Source: Isosphaeraceae bacterium (GTDB taxonomy: Bacteria; Planctomycetota; Planctomycetia; Isosphaerales; Isosphaeraceae). From it: 34,309 nt of DNA. The notes beneath the pieces are model-generated. The model ran no database searches and was not told where the DNA came from. It worked only from the letters and a program-made list of their open reading frames with translations. How positions within the stretch are numbered: position 1 is the stretch's first letter; every line of letters begins with the position of its first letter. The stretch lies in the NCBI GenBank assembly GCA_031291845.1, contig JARLIH010000276.1, positions 1 through 34,309 on the forward strand. The letters are read 5' to 3'. Below, one piece after another: positions 25,770 to 34,309 of the stretch. Position numbers and translations under genes: made by a program.

Positions 25770-26990
25770 ATGTCGGAATGGTGTACGAGCTCGATGGATC
25801 GTCGCGGGTTCCTCCAGGCGGGGGTCGCGGCAGCGACGGCGGCGGGCCTTGCCTCGGGCGTTGCGAGCGCCGAGGAGCCTGAGGGCAACGCCAAGCCGCG
25901 TCAAAACAAGCCGGTGCTACCCAGGCGCGTGCTGGGCAAGACCGGGGTCGAAGTGACGATGCTCAACCAAGGGACCGTCGGCGAGCCGGCCTCGCTCGAG
26001 CGGTTGCTGCGCTATGCGTATCGTGAAGGGGTGCGCTACTTCGATACGGCCGAGGGCTACAAGAACGCCGAGAGCGTTTTCAAGGGCTGGTTCACCGCGC
26101 AGCCCGAAGTGCGCAAGACCATCTTCCTCGCCACGAAGAGCGGCGTCGGCAAGCCGGAAGATATGCTCAAGAAGGTCAACCAGCGTCTCGAACGCCTGGG
26201 CACGGACTACATCGACCTGCTCTTCTACCACGGGCTCGATACCCGCAAGAAAGACTGGCCGAAGAGCAAGGAGATGAAGGACGCCATCGAGGCGATCAAG
26301 AAGACGGGCAAAGTGAAGTTCGTCGGCTTCTCGACGCACGACGCGTCCATCGCCGAGCAGCTCGAGAACGCCGCCGCGGGCGGGTTCATCGACGTGATCA
26401 TGCTCAAGTTCAGCCCCTGGCTCGAGAAAGACTCGGCCCTGAACAAGGCGCTCGACGCCTGCCATAAGGCGAACATCGGCCTCGTGTCAATGAAGCAGAT
26501 CGCCGGGCAGGCGCTCCGGATCACCGAGCAGCGGGTGCCTTCCCTGAAGGCGAAGAACCTGACGCCCCCCCAGGGACTCCTGCACGCGATCTGGTCCGAC
26601 GAGCGATTCTCGGCCGCGTGCGTGACGATGCGAAACCAGGATCAGACTCTGGAGAACGCCGACGCCGCCCGCCGGTTCGAGCCGCTGAAGCAGGCCGAGC
26701 TGGATGAGTTGCGCGACGCGCTGCTGGCCGCCGGTCCCACGATGTGCCCGAACTGCGACGGCCGCTGCGCCCTGGCCGCCGGCACGAAAGCCAAGCTGGG
26801 CGACCTCGCCCGTTTCTACACCTATCATGAAGACCACGGCATCCGCGGCCACGCACGCGAATGTTATTCCGAGCTCGCCGCGGACGAGCGGGATTGGTCC
26901 GGCGCCGACCTCGTCGCGGCCCGAGAGGCCTGCCACAACCAGCTCGATTTCGCCAAGATCCTGCCAGAAGTCGACCGGTTGCTGGCGTGA
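25770..26990 (+). CDS. Tat-exported aldo/keto reductase with C-terminal Cys cluster
   Basis: 406 residues. The start at 25770 is fixed by GGGAGG eight bases upstream. A twin-arginine signal (DRRGFLQAG at 10-18, then an Ala-rich stretch to about 34) predicts export of a folded, cofactor-loaded enzyme. The aldo/keto reductase barrel has the catalytic tetrad Asp92, Tyr97 (FDTAEGY), Lys123 (LATKSG) and His154 (LLFYHG). Near the C-terminus C326-x2-C329-x3-C333 plus C365 matches the Fe-S type motif seen in one subgroup of these reductases. It probably reduces or oxidises a sugar-like substrate with NAD(P)H or electrons from the cluster. It is monocistronic with a terminator hairpin after it. Family assignment is strong; substrate unknown. 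Confidence 0.9.
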   Translation: MSEWCTSSMDRRGFLQAGVAAATAAGLASGVASAEEPEGNAKPRQNKPVLPRRVLGKTGVEVTMLNQGTVGEPASLERLLRYAYREGVRYFDTAEGYKNAESVFKGWFTAQPEVRKTIFLATKSGVGKPEDMLKKVNQRLERLGTDYIDLLFYHGLDTRKKDWPKSKEMKDAIEAIKKTGKVKFVGFSTHDASIAEQLENAAAGGFIDVIMLKFSPWLEKDSALNKALDACHKANIGLVSMKQIAGQALRITEQRVPSLKAKNLTPPQGLLHAIWSDERFSAACVTMRNQDQTLENADAARRFEPLKQAELDELRDALLAAGPTMCPNCDGRCALAAGTKAKLGDLARFYTYHEDHGIRGHARECYSELAADERDWSGADLVAAREACHNQLDFAKILPEVDRLLA

Positions 26991-27016
26991 ATCTGGCCGC
27001 GGGAAGTCGGACTCAA

Positions 27017-27060
27017 AGCGTGGCGCGGGTCGGCAATCGACTCGCGCCACGCTCTTTGAT
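27017..27060 (+). terminator. Intrinsic terminator of the aldo/keto reductase gene
   Basis: A 15-bp stem AGCGTGGCGCGGGTC / GACTCGCGCCACGCT with one G-U pair and a 7-base loop (27017-27053) starts 26 bases after the stop codon. It is followed by CTTTGATT. The T run is short but the stem is very stable. Confidence 0.6.
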
Positions 27061-27096
27061 TCATCAAAGGGAAGGGGGGTGCGGTTTAGGCAAAGG

Positions 27097-27335
27097 GCGC
27101 ACCCCGGCGCAGATTGTCATGTGGGACCGGCCATTGTCAGTCGTGGATCGGCCGGCAATAGCCGGCCCTACAAGTTGCGGGAATTGTGTGACTAGGACCG
27201 TCGCGCATTGGAACCAGTAGGCGGATCCGGTCTAGCGAAGGTCGCACCTGGCGCGGATTGTTTTGTAGGGTCGGCGATAGCCGGCCCTACAGACTGTAGA
27301 GACCGTGCCACCCGGATCGTCGCGATCGGAACGAA
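27097..27335. repeat. Two imperfect copies of a palindromic dispersed repeat
   Basis: Copy A begins near 27097 and copy B near 27242; both begin GCACC-GGCGC-GATTGT and end in a CGTCGCG-GGAAC block. Each contains a GCCGGCCCTACA core. In copy B the core is a 28-base palindrome (27264-27291: TGTAGGGTCGGC-GATA-GCCGGCCCTACA, one G-U). In copy A GCCGGC-AATA-GCCGGC lies at 27151-27166. The right arm of copy B shares CCCTACAGACTG exactly with 3727-3738. The two copies are tandem with about 145-base spacing. Confidence 0.6.
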
Positions 27336-27363
27336 GCCGAAGTACCCACCTCGCATTTTTTGT

Positions 27364-27416
27364 ATCTCACACCCAGTCACAATGTTGCGACTGGTCTGAG
27401 ATGGGTGAATAACCCA
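27364..27416. repeat. Paired hairpins between convergent genes
   Basis: ATCTCA and TGAGAT enclose CCAGTC and GACTGG (27364-27402), a two-part stem with a 10-base loop. It is followed at once by TGGGT-GAATA-ACCCA (27402-27416). No T tract follows on either strand, so these are not classical terminators. The rest of 26991-27624 outside the terminator and repeats has no recognised gene. Confidence 0.4.
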
Positions 27417-27605
27417 CTTGACGCACCCTATAAGGGTAAAGGGATTTTGCGATGTCGCAGGACCATGGACGGAGGCGAGGGACGTTTTTCTTGTCGGTGA
27501 CAACGACCCTTCCCTCGCGTTCCGGTCCGCGGCCTTCGACGCGCCTCTTTATCCGTCGGAAGCCAGTGCCCGTCGTGTCTTAAGGCCTGGGAGGTTCAGA
27601 ACAGT

Positions 27606-27624
27606 CGGGAATCGAGACTTCCCG
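27606..27624 (-). terminator. Hairpin directly after the REC-histidine kinase stop
   Basis: CGGGAA-N7-TTCCCG abuts the stop codon of the minus-strand kinase gene and is followed on that strand by ACTGTTCTG. The 6-bp stem and poor T run make it a weak candidate for the end of the chemosensory operon. Confidence 0.35.
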
Positions 27625-29058
<1,434 letters not shown>

Positions 29059-29142
29059 AACCGAGTCCCCGGGTCTTGTATCATTCTCTTCCGGGAATCC
29101 GCGGCCAACCGGCAAACGGAAATGGCCGCTCATCGACTCACG

Positions 29143-30276
29143 TCACTCGTTCAGAAAACCGAGGAACCGAATGATTTCCAGCATCCCCTTCCCTTTGACG
29201 GGGACCGCGCCCAACGACTCGCCCCGGGACGTGCCGGCGATGCGCTGCCAGGCCTCGACGCTCAGGGTGATCGCGTCGGGCACACCGTGGCTTTCGATCC
29301 TCGCAGCCTCGTTCACGGTGTCGCCCCAGAGGTCGTACTGGTACTGACGGTGCCCGAGCACGCCGGCCACGACCTGCCCGACATGGATCCCGACGCGGAC
29401 GCTCCAGCCCGTCGGCAGTTCCCGCGACGCGGCGATCATCTCCCGGCCGGCGCGCACGCAGTTGAGGACTGCGTTCTCTTCCTTCGTCAGCAATCCCGAG
29501 GCCGCCATGAAGGCGTCGCCGATCGTCTTGATTTTTTGGACGCCGAATCGAGCGGCGATCTCTTCCCACCGCTCGATGAGTCGCTGGAGGCCCGCGACGA
29601 CCTCTTCGGGACGGTGCTGCTCGCAGTACTGGGTAAAGCCGACGATGTCAGCGAACATCACGGCCACGTCCTCGTGCCGGCGGGGGCGGACGGCGTTCGT
29701 GGCCTTCAGCTCGACGACGATACGGTCGGGGAGGATGACGTGGAGCAGTTCGTCGGCCCGTGCTTTCTCGCGGGCAAGCTGCGCATTCAAATGAACAACA
29801 TCTTCAAATGCAGACACCAGGATATCGGCGAGTTGGGCACGGCCGGCCTCCAGCTCAAACTCCTGTCCGAGGAACGCGACGTGCGATCGGGCCGGGTGAT
29901 CGGTTTCCGGCGGACGCGCGAGCACGCGCTGGACCGCCCGCACGATCTCCTCCGGATCGCGCTGTTTGGTGATGAAGCCGTCCGCGCCGGCCTGAAGGCC
30001 GCGGAGAACGTTCGTCGGCTCGGCCTCGCTAGTGCACACCACGACGGGAAGAGTGCACAGGCGAGGGTCCTCCTTCAGGCGGCGGCAGAGCTCGAACCCG
30101 CTGTCGCCGGGAAGGTGCAGGTCGGTCAGGACGACGTCGAACGGTCCCTTCTGCAGCAGGGTGAAACCGGTCTCGGCATCGGGCGCGGTGGCGACCTCAA
30201 AGCCTGCGTCCTCGAAGATGAAGGCCATTTGCTGGGCCTGCGTCGGGCTGTCTTCGACCACCAACACGCGCGCCAT
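29143..30276 (-). CDS. REC-linker-class III adenylyl cyclase
   Basis: 377 residues; GGAGG lies nine bases before ATG 30276. The receiver domain has Asp52 (LTDLHLPGDSG) and Lys104. The linker (FLGQEFELEAGRAQLADIL) is nearly the same as in the neighbouring kinase. The class III cyclase domain is at about 195-350. Metal ligands are Asp210 (FADIVGFT) and Asp254 (KTIGDAF). Purine-selecting Lys250 and Asp315 (YDLWGD) indicate ATP rather than GTP. Transition-state residues are Asn322 and Arg326 (VNEAARIES). It probably makes cAMP when CheA or the hybrid kinase phosphorylates Asp52. It sits between cheB (22 bases) and the kinase gene. Specificity is inferred from residues. Confidence 0.9.
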   Translation of the reverse strand: MARVLVVEDSPTQAQQMAFIFEDAGFEVATAPDAETGFTLLQKGPFDVVLTDLHLPGDSGFELCRRLKEDPRLCTLPVVVCTSEAEPTNVLRGLQAGADGFITKQRDPEEIVRAVQRVLARPPETDHPARSHVAFLGQEFELEAGRAQLADILVSAFEDVVHLNAQLAREKARADELLHVILPDRIVVELKATNAVRPRRHEDVAVMFADIVGFTQYCEQHRPEEVVAGLQRLIERWEEIAARFGVQKIKTIGDAFMAASGLLTKEENAVLNCVRAGREMIAASRELPTGWSVRVGIHVGQVVAGVLGHRQYQYDLWGDTVNEAARIESHGVPDAITLSVEAWQRIAGTSRGESLGAVPVKGKGMLEIIRFLGFLNE

Positions 30277-30298
30277 GGACGGGATCCTCCGGGTCGAC

Positions 30299-31318
30299 TC
30301 AGAGCCAGCTCACGAGCTGGGGTGCGATGGCATCGAGCGGTAGGACGGCGTGGGCGAGGCCGGCCGTGACCGCTGCCCCCGGCATGCCGTAGACGACGGA
30401 GGTCGACTCGTCCTGGGCGATGACCCGCCCCCCGACGCGCCGGACGACCCGTAGGCCCGCGACGCCGTCGTCCCCCATGCCGGTGAGGATCACGGCCAGG
30501 GTCGACGCGCCGAAGCTTCCAGCGACCGAGGTGAACAAGGCGGTCCCGGAGGGGCGGAATCCCCGGTCCGGCGGCGCGTCGGACAGCGCGATCGTTTCCG
30601 CCTTCGCGCCGAGGTGCCGATCATCGGGCGCGAGATAAACGGTTCCCGAGGCGAGAATCTCTCCGTGCTGGGCCACTTTGACCTTGAACGGGCAGACGCT
30701 GTCGAGCCATGCGGCGAGCCCGGGCATGAACCCGGGCGTGATTTGTTGCGCAATGAGAATGGGGAGGGGAAAACTCGGCGGCAGCCCGCACAGGATTGCC
30801 TGGAGGGCGGCCGGGCCTCCGGTCGAAGCGGCGACCGCGACCACGCGGCCCCGGACGCCCGAAGGCGGGCGCTCGGCGTGCGGCTTGATTGTGGTGGTGG
30901 CGCGCCAGTGGCGCACGACCTTGACCCGCGACATCGCCTTGACGGTCTCGACGAGCCGCCGCGCTTCGGACGCGAACCGGGGCGAACCGGGGCCCAGGGG
31001 TTTCACCAGCACTTCGAGCGCGCCGACGCGCAGGGTTTCCATCGAGTCGCGCACCTCGCGAGCGCGCGTGCTGCCCGTGACGATCACGATCGGCGTCGGC
31101 GCGGTGATCATGATCTCCTTGGTGGCGGCCAGGCCGTCGAGCCGGGGCATGTGCAGGTCCATCGTCACGAGGTCGGGCCGCAGCTTGCGCGTGAGCGAGA
31201 CGGCTTCGATACCGTCGACGGCCTCGCCGACGACCCGGATTTCCGGGTCCCCCTCGAGGATCCGCACGAGCAGTTCGCGCGCGGTTGCGGAGTCTTCGAC
31301 CACCAGGACGCGGATCAC
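30299..31318 (-). CDS. cheB: CheB-type REC-methylesterase with substituted catalytic His
   Basis: 339 residues from GTG 31318, preceded by AAGGAGGT; an in-frame GTG at 31348 just past the cheA stop is possible. The receiver domain has Asp54 (VTMDLHMPRLDG) and Lys106. The CheB methylesterase fold has Ser165 in AASTGGP and Asp284 in LTGMGDDG. The usual catalytic His in the QHMPxxF motif is Gln192 here (IAQQITPGFMPG; codon CAA where CAC/CAT is expected). Ordinary CheB removes methyl groups from chemoreceptors and deamidates Gln. This copy may have altered or lost activity. It follows cheA directly. Identity is certain; activity is in doubt. Confidence 0.9.
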   Translation of the reverse strand: MIRVLVVEDSATARELLVRILEGDPEIRVVGEAVDGIEAVSLTRKLRPDLVTMDLHMPRLDGLAATKEIMITAPTPIVIVTGSTRAREVRDSMETLRVGALEVLVKPLGPGSPRFASEARRLVETVKAMSRVKVVRHWRATTTIKPHAERPPSGVRGRVVAVAASTGGPAALQAILCGLPPSFPLPILIAQQITPGFMPGLAAWLDSVCPFKVKVAQHGEILASGTVYLAPDDRHLGAKAETIALSDAPPDRGFRPSGTALFTSVAGSFGASTLAVILTGMGDDGVAGLRVVRRVGGRVIAQDESTSVVYGMPGAAVTAGLAHAVLPLDAIAPQLVSWL

Positions 31319-31349
31319 GGGACCTCCTTCGGGTCGACGTCGGGCCACG

Positions 31350-33596
31350 CTACAAGAGCTGTGCGATGGTCTCCAGCAGGTCGCGCTGGTCGAACTCGCC
31401 TTTCACGATATAGGCGTCGGCCCCAACCTCGATACCGCGGGCGCGGTCGCGCTCGTTGGCACGCGAGGTGAACAGGACGACGGGCAGACGCGCGAACCGG
31501 GACGAGCGGCGTACCGCCTCCGTCAGCGCGAAACCATCCATCCGGGGCATCTCGACGTCGGTGACCAGGAGGTCGGCCCCTTGGTCCTGGAGCAGCCGCC
31601 AACCGGACTCGCCGTCGACCGCGACGTTGACCTCATACCCGGCCGACTCGAGGATGCTCTTCTCGAGCGTCCGCGTCGTGACCGAATCGTCGACGACCAC
31701 CAACCGTTTGCGGACGGGGGGCGCTGCGCGGACCGGGGCACGCCGCAACGTGTGACCCGAGGTGCGACCCAGCGCCGACCGCAGGAGCGAGCCCGCGTTA
31801 AGGACGAGCGCGACCCGCCCATCGGCCAGGACCGTCGCGCCCGAGAAGTAGCGGAGCCGGCGGATGCGCGTTCCGAGGTTCTTGATGATGATCTCCTGCT
31901 CGGCCTCCAGCACGTCGACCAGGAGCGCAGCCCGGCGGTCACCCGCGGTGAGGATCAGGCCGGGGACCTTCACCCCCGCTCGTAGCGGCTCGGGCTGAGC
32001 CAGGCCCAGGATCCCCGCCAGGTGGGCCAAGGGGACCGGGGGCCCTCCGCGTGCGAGCACCAGCCGGCCCTCAATTGAGTGGAATTCCTCGGGGTCGACT
32101 CGAACCAGCGTCCGTACGCTCGCGCTCGCAAGCGCGAACGTTTGGCCGCCGGCCTTCAGCAGCAGCGCCCGCAGGGTGGTCATTGTCAGCGGCACCGACA
32201 GGGTGAACCTCGTTCCCAACCCCGGCGTGCTCGACAGGACGACCGTGCCGTGCAGGGCCTCGACCGCGTTCTTGACCACGTCGAGCCCGACCCCGCGGCC
32301 CGAGACGTTCGTGACCATCGGCGCGGTCGAGAACCCCGGCAGGAAGAGCAGGTCCGCCAGGTCGCGGTCGTCGGAGGGCACCGGGAGCCCGCGTTCGATC
32401 GCCTTGCGGCGGACCGTTTCGTAGTCGAGCCCGGTGCCGTCGTCGGCCACGACGACCTCGACCTGTTCCCCCCGGAGCGAGACCGTGAGGCTCAGCGTCG
32501 CCGTGTCCGGCTTTCCCGCGGCCCGCCTCGCGTCAGGAAGCTCGACGCCGTGACTCACCGCATTGCGGACGAGGTGAAGCAACGGGTCCTTCAGACCTTC
32601 GAGCACCGCGCGGTCGAGCTCGATGTCTCCTCCCTCGACAACGAGCTCAACAAGCTTGCCGTCCGCCCGGGCCACGTCGCGCGCAGCCCGTTCGAGCCCC
32701 TGGCAGGCTTCGGCGAACGGGAGCATCCGCACTTGCCGCACCTCTTCCTCCAGCGTACCGGCGGCACGTGCGAGCTGGCGGTGCTCGCCAGCCATGCGCT
32801 CGCCGAACCGGTCGAGACCCTCCTTGATCGCGCCGAGGCGCGCGCCGATGTGTGTGAGTGCCTGGACGGTCCGCTGCGGCAAGACACGGCTCAATTCGGC
32901 CTGCCCGCCGCGAGCCAGGAGCGCACCCAGGGGCCGGGTCGAGGCGCGCCAATCGTGGTCCCAGCGGCTGACCTGCTCACGGAGCGCAGCCAGCTCAGCC
33001 TCGCACGCCTCGACCCGCCGCCGCGCGACGAGCAGCTCACCGTTGCCGCTGAGAAGCGTGTCGAGCTTGCTGGCGGGCACCCGTACGAAGGCTGGCGCAG
33101 GATGAGGCCGCTCGGGTTCGAGATGCACAGGGGCTACGGGATCGGGCGCCAAAGCGGGCGGCGGCTCGGCTTCGGTCTCGGTCGGTGCGTGCGTCGGCAG
33201 GACGGCGATCTCAAGGCGGGGGAGCAGGGCGGCCAAGGGCGATTCGGTGAGGTCCCGCTGCTCGCGCAACCGCATCCCGGCTTCCTCGATCGCGTCGGCC
33301 GCCGCGAAGAGGAGGGCAAAGCGCTCACGGTCGAGCGCGAGCCGGCCGTCGCGCGCCGCGCCGAGAATGTCTTCCAGGCGATGGCACGCCTCCTCGATCA
33401 GGCCCACGTTGACCGACCGCGCGGCCCCTTTCAAGCTGTGCGCTGCACGGAAGAGAGTGCGGAAATGCTCGCTTCGCCCGGGGCCGTCGGGCTGTTTCTC
33501 CAGCGCGAGCAGCTCGCCGTTCAGCACGCGGACGTGCTCATCGAGCTCGCCGAGGAAAGTGGTCATCAAGCGTTCGAGCAGCTTGGCGCGATCCAT
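31350..33596 (-). CDS. cheA: CheA-type chemosensory histidine kinase with C-terminal REC
   Basis: 748 residues from ATG 33596 (GAGG eight bases upstream; a TTG at 33611 is less likely). An Hpt domain is at 1-105 with phospho-His53 in AAHSLKGAAR. A Pro-rich linker (about 130-180) is followed by the dimerisation region and HATPase: HLVRNAVSHGVE (N-box), VADDGTGLD (G1), GRGVGLDVV (G2). A CheW-like coupling domain (about 470-610) and a receiver domain (629-748, Asp680 in LVTDVEMPRMDG, Lys734) follow. This is the hybrid CheA-REC layout of alternative chemosensory systems rather than flagellar ones. The MCP gene ends 20 bases upstream and cheB follows without a gap. It probably phosphorylates CheB and the cyclase/kinase REC domains. 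Confidence 0.93.
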   Translation of the reverse strand: MDRAKLLERLMTTFLGELDEHVRVLNGELLALEKQPDGPGRSEHFRTLFRAAHSLKGAARSVNVGLIEEACHRLEDILGAARDGRLALDRERFALLFAAADAIEEAGMRLREQRDLTESPLAALLPRLEIAVLPTHAPTETEAEPPPALAPDPVAPVHLEPERPHPAPAFVRVPASKLDTLLSGNGELLVARRRVEACEAELAALREQVSRWDHDWRASTRPLGALLARGGQAELSRVLPQRTVQALTHIGARLGAIKEGLDRFGERMAGEHRQLARAAGTLEEEVRQVRMLPFAEACQGLERAARDVARADGKLVELVVEGGDIELDRAVLEGLKDPLLHLVRNAVSHGVELPDARRAAGKPDTATLSLTVSLRGEQVEVVVADDGTGLDYETVRRKAIERGLPVPSDDRDLADLLFLPGFSTAPMVTNVSGRGVGLDVVKNAVEALHGTVVLSSTPGLGTRFTLSVPLTMTTLRALLLKAGGQTFALASASVRTLVRVDPEEFHSIEGRLVLARGGPPVPLAHLAGILGLAQPEPLRAGVKVPGLILTAGDRRAALLVDVLEAEQEIIIKNLGTRIRRLRYFSGATVLADGRVALVLNAGSLLRSALGRTSGHTLRRAPVRAAPPVRKRLVVVDDSVTTRTLEKSILESAGYEVNVAVDGESGWRLLQDQGADLLVTDVEMPRMDGFALTEAVRRSSRFARLPVVLFTSRANERDRARGIEVGADAYIVKGEFDQRDLLETIAQLL

Positions 33597-33616
33597 GGGT
33601 GGCCTCGGCAAGGTGG

Positions 33617-34309
33617 TCAGTCCGCGGTCAGCTCGGACAACTGCGAGCCCAGTGTGTTCAGGTTCTGTGCCGTCTGCTCGACTTGCCGGGTCGCGACCAG
33701 GTTCTGGCGCGCGGCCTGATCAAGGTTCTTCATCGCCTGGCCGATCTGCGTCATGCCCGTCGATTGCTGGCCGGCCGACGCGACGATCTGGGCCGACGCC
33801 TGCGCGGTATCACTCAGGGTGTCGTTAAGCGCACCGATCGTCCGCCCCGATTGGTCGGCCGCCCTGATCGCGCTGGCGACTCCCTTGGTCACTTCTTCGG
33901 TGGAGAGCACGGCCGTTTGGGTGGCGCGCTGGATCTCGCCGAGGATCTCGCGGACCTGGACAGTGGCCTTCTTCGACTGTTCAGCGAGCGCCTTGACCTC
34001 GCTCGCGACGACGCCGAAACCCTTACCGTGCTCGCCGGCGCGCGAGGCCTCGATGGCCGCGTTGAGGGCCAGGATGTTCGTCTGTTCGGCGATATCGGTC
34101 ACGGTGGCGATGATCGCCCCGATGGCCTGCGCCTGCTCGGCCAGCCGGAGGATGTCGGCGGCGGTCGCTTCGACGCGGTCCTTCAACTGGTTGAGGGAGA
34201 CGATCGCGACCTCGACGTCCTTACGCCCGGCCTGGCCGGTCTCGAGGGTGCGCTGGACGGTCTCGCCCACTCCCCGGGCACGCTGGGCGGCCTGGGTGCT
34301 CGTCTGAGC
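33617..34309 (-). CDS. Methyl-accepting chemotaxis protein, C-terminal part
   Basis: The frame is open from the window edge to the stop at 33619-33617 (230 codons); the N-terminus and any sensor or membrane segments are missing. The signalling hairpin is classical: [21 protein letters not shown] at the tip with [20 protein letters not shown], flanked by long heptad-rich coiled coil with Gln/Glu pairs suited to methylation. It supplies the input for the CheA encoded 20 bases downstream. Whether it is membrane-bound cannot be seen. Confidence 0.93.
   Translation of the reverse strand, partial: AQTSTQAAQRARGVGETVQRTLETGQAGRKDVEVAIVSLNQLKDRVEATAADILRLAEQAQAIGAIIATVTDIAEQTNILALNAAIEASRAGEHGKGFGVVASEVKALAEQSKKATVQVREILGEIQRATQTAVLSTEEVTKGVASAIRAADQSGRTIGALNDTLSDTAQASAQIVASAGQQSTGMTQIGQAMKNLDQAARQNLVATRQVEQTAQNLNTLGSQLSELTAD

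Noticed and set aside
25395..25904. N-terminal extension of the SIR2 protein by 170 codons
   Set aside because: It overlaps the start of the divergent reductase gene, lacks a ribosome site and is Arg/Ser-rich non-family sequence. ATG 25394 puts the SIR2 fold at the terminus.
32079..33719. Plus-strand open frame of 546 codons
   Set aside because: Antisense to cheA; composition is Arg/Gln-rich and domain-free.

Overview
The window reads as a chromosomal segment of a GC-rich planctomycete, most likely of the Isosphaeraceae/Gemmata side of the phylum. The evidence is the gene content: a PVC-type membrane-bound dehydrogenase with a CxxCH haem domain, a DUF1559 prepilin-like protein followed by a sulfatase, ECF sigma factors of planctomycete type (one followed by a FecR-LamG protein, one fused to exported domains), a TIGR03067-like domain, a TPR-CHAT protein and a large TPR/alpha-2-macroglobulin protein. 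No rRNA, tRNA, CRISPR array or insertion sequence was recognised. Genus-level placement is inference.

Layout. 1-3407 (-): 5' part of an exported alpha-2-macroglobulin-like protein that runs off the left edge. 3771-4364 (-): HdeD/DUF308 membrane protein. 4802-5139 (+): decayed oxygenase-like pseudogene. 5527-9021 (-): PVC dehydrogenase/cytochrome protein. 9319-12999 (-): ECF sigma factor fused through a membrane helix to carboxypeptidase-regulatory-like domains and a C-terminal TlpA thioredoxin. It diverges from 13195-16200 (+), an exported TPR-CHAT protein. 16995-19215 (+): a second ECF sigma factor translationally coupled to a membrane FecR-LamG protein. 19541-22082 (+): DUF1559 prepilin-like protein and sulfatase.

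The block 22439-25394 (-) stands out. It holds a stand-alone SIR2-like protein followed by a KAP P-loop NTPase with a C-terminal TIR domain. Its base composition is clearly lower in GC than its surroundings, and a strongly AT-rich patch lies at its left edge. I read it as a horizontally acquired anti-phage type module with two different predicted NAD-consuming enzymes. This is the best candidate in the window for an undescribed system.

After a Tat-exported aldo/keto reductase with a probable Fe-S motif (25770-26990, +) and a repeat-containing intergenic region, 27625-34309 (-) is a tightly packed chemosensory-like operon. In transcription order it encodes a methyl-accepting protein (partial), CheA-REC, CheB, REC-adenylyl cyclase and REC-histidine kinase. 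The last two share a near-identical receiver plus linker but differ in output. The CheB lacks the usual catalytic histidine. Several intergenic hairpins look like intrinsic terminators, and short palindromic repeats with a shared 12-mer occur at 3690-3738 and 27264-27296.
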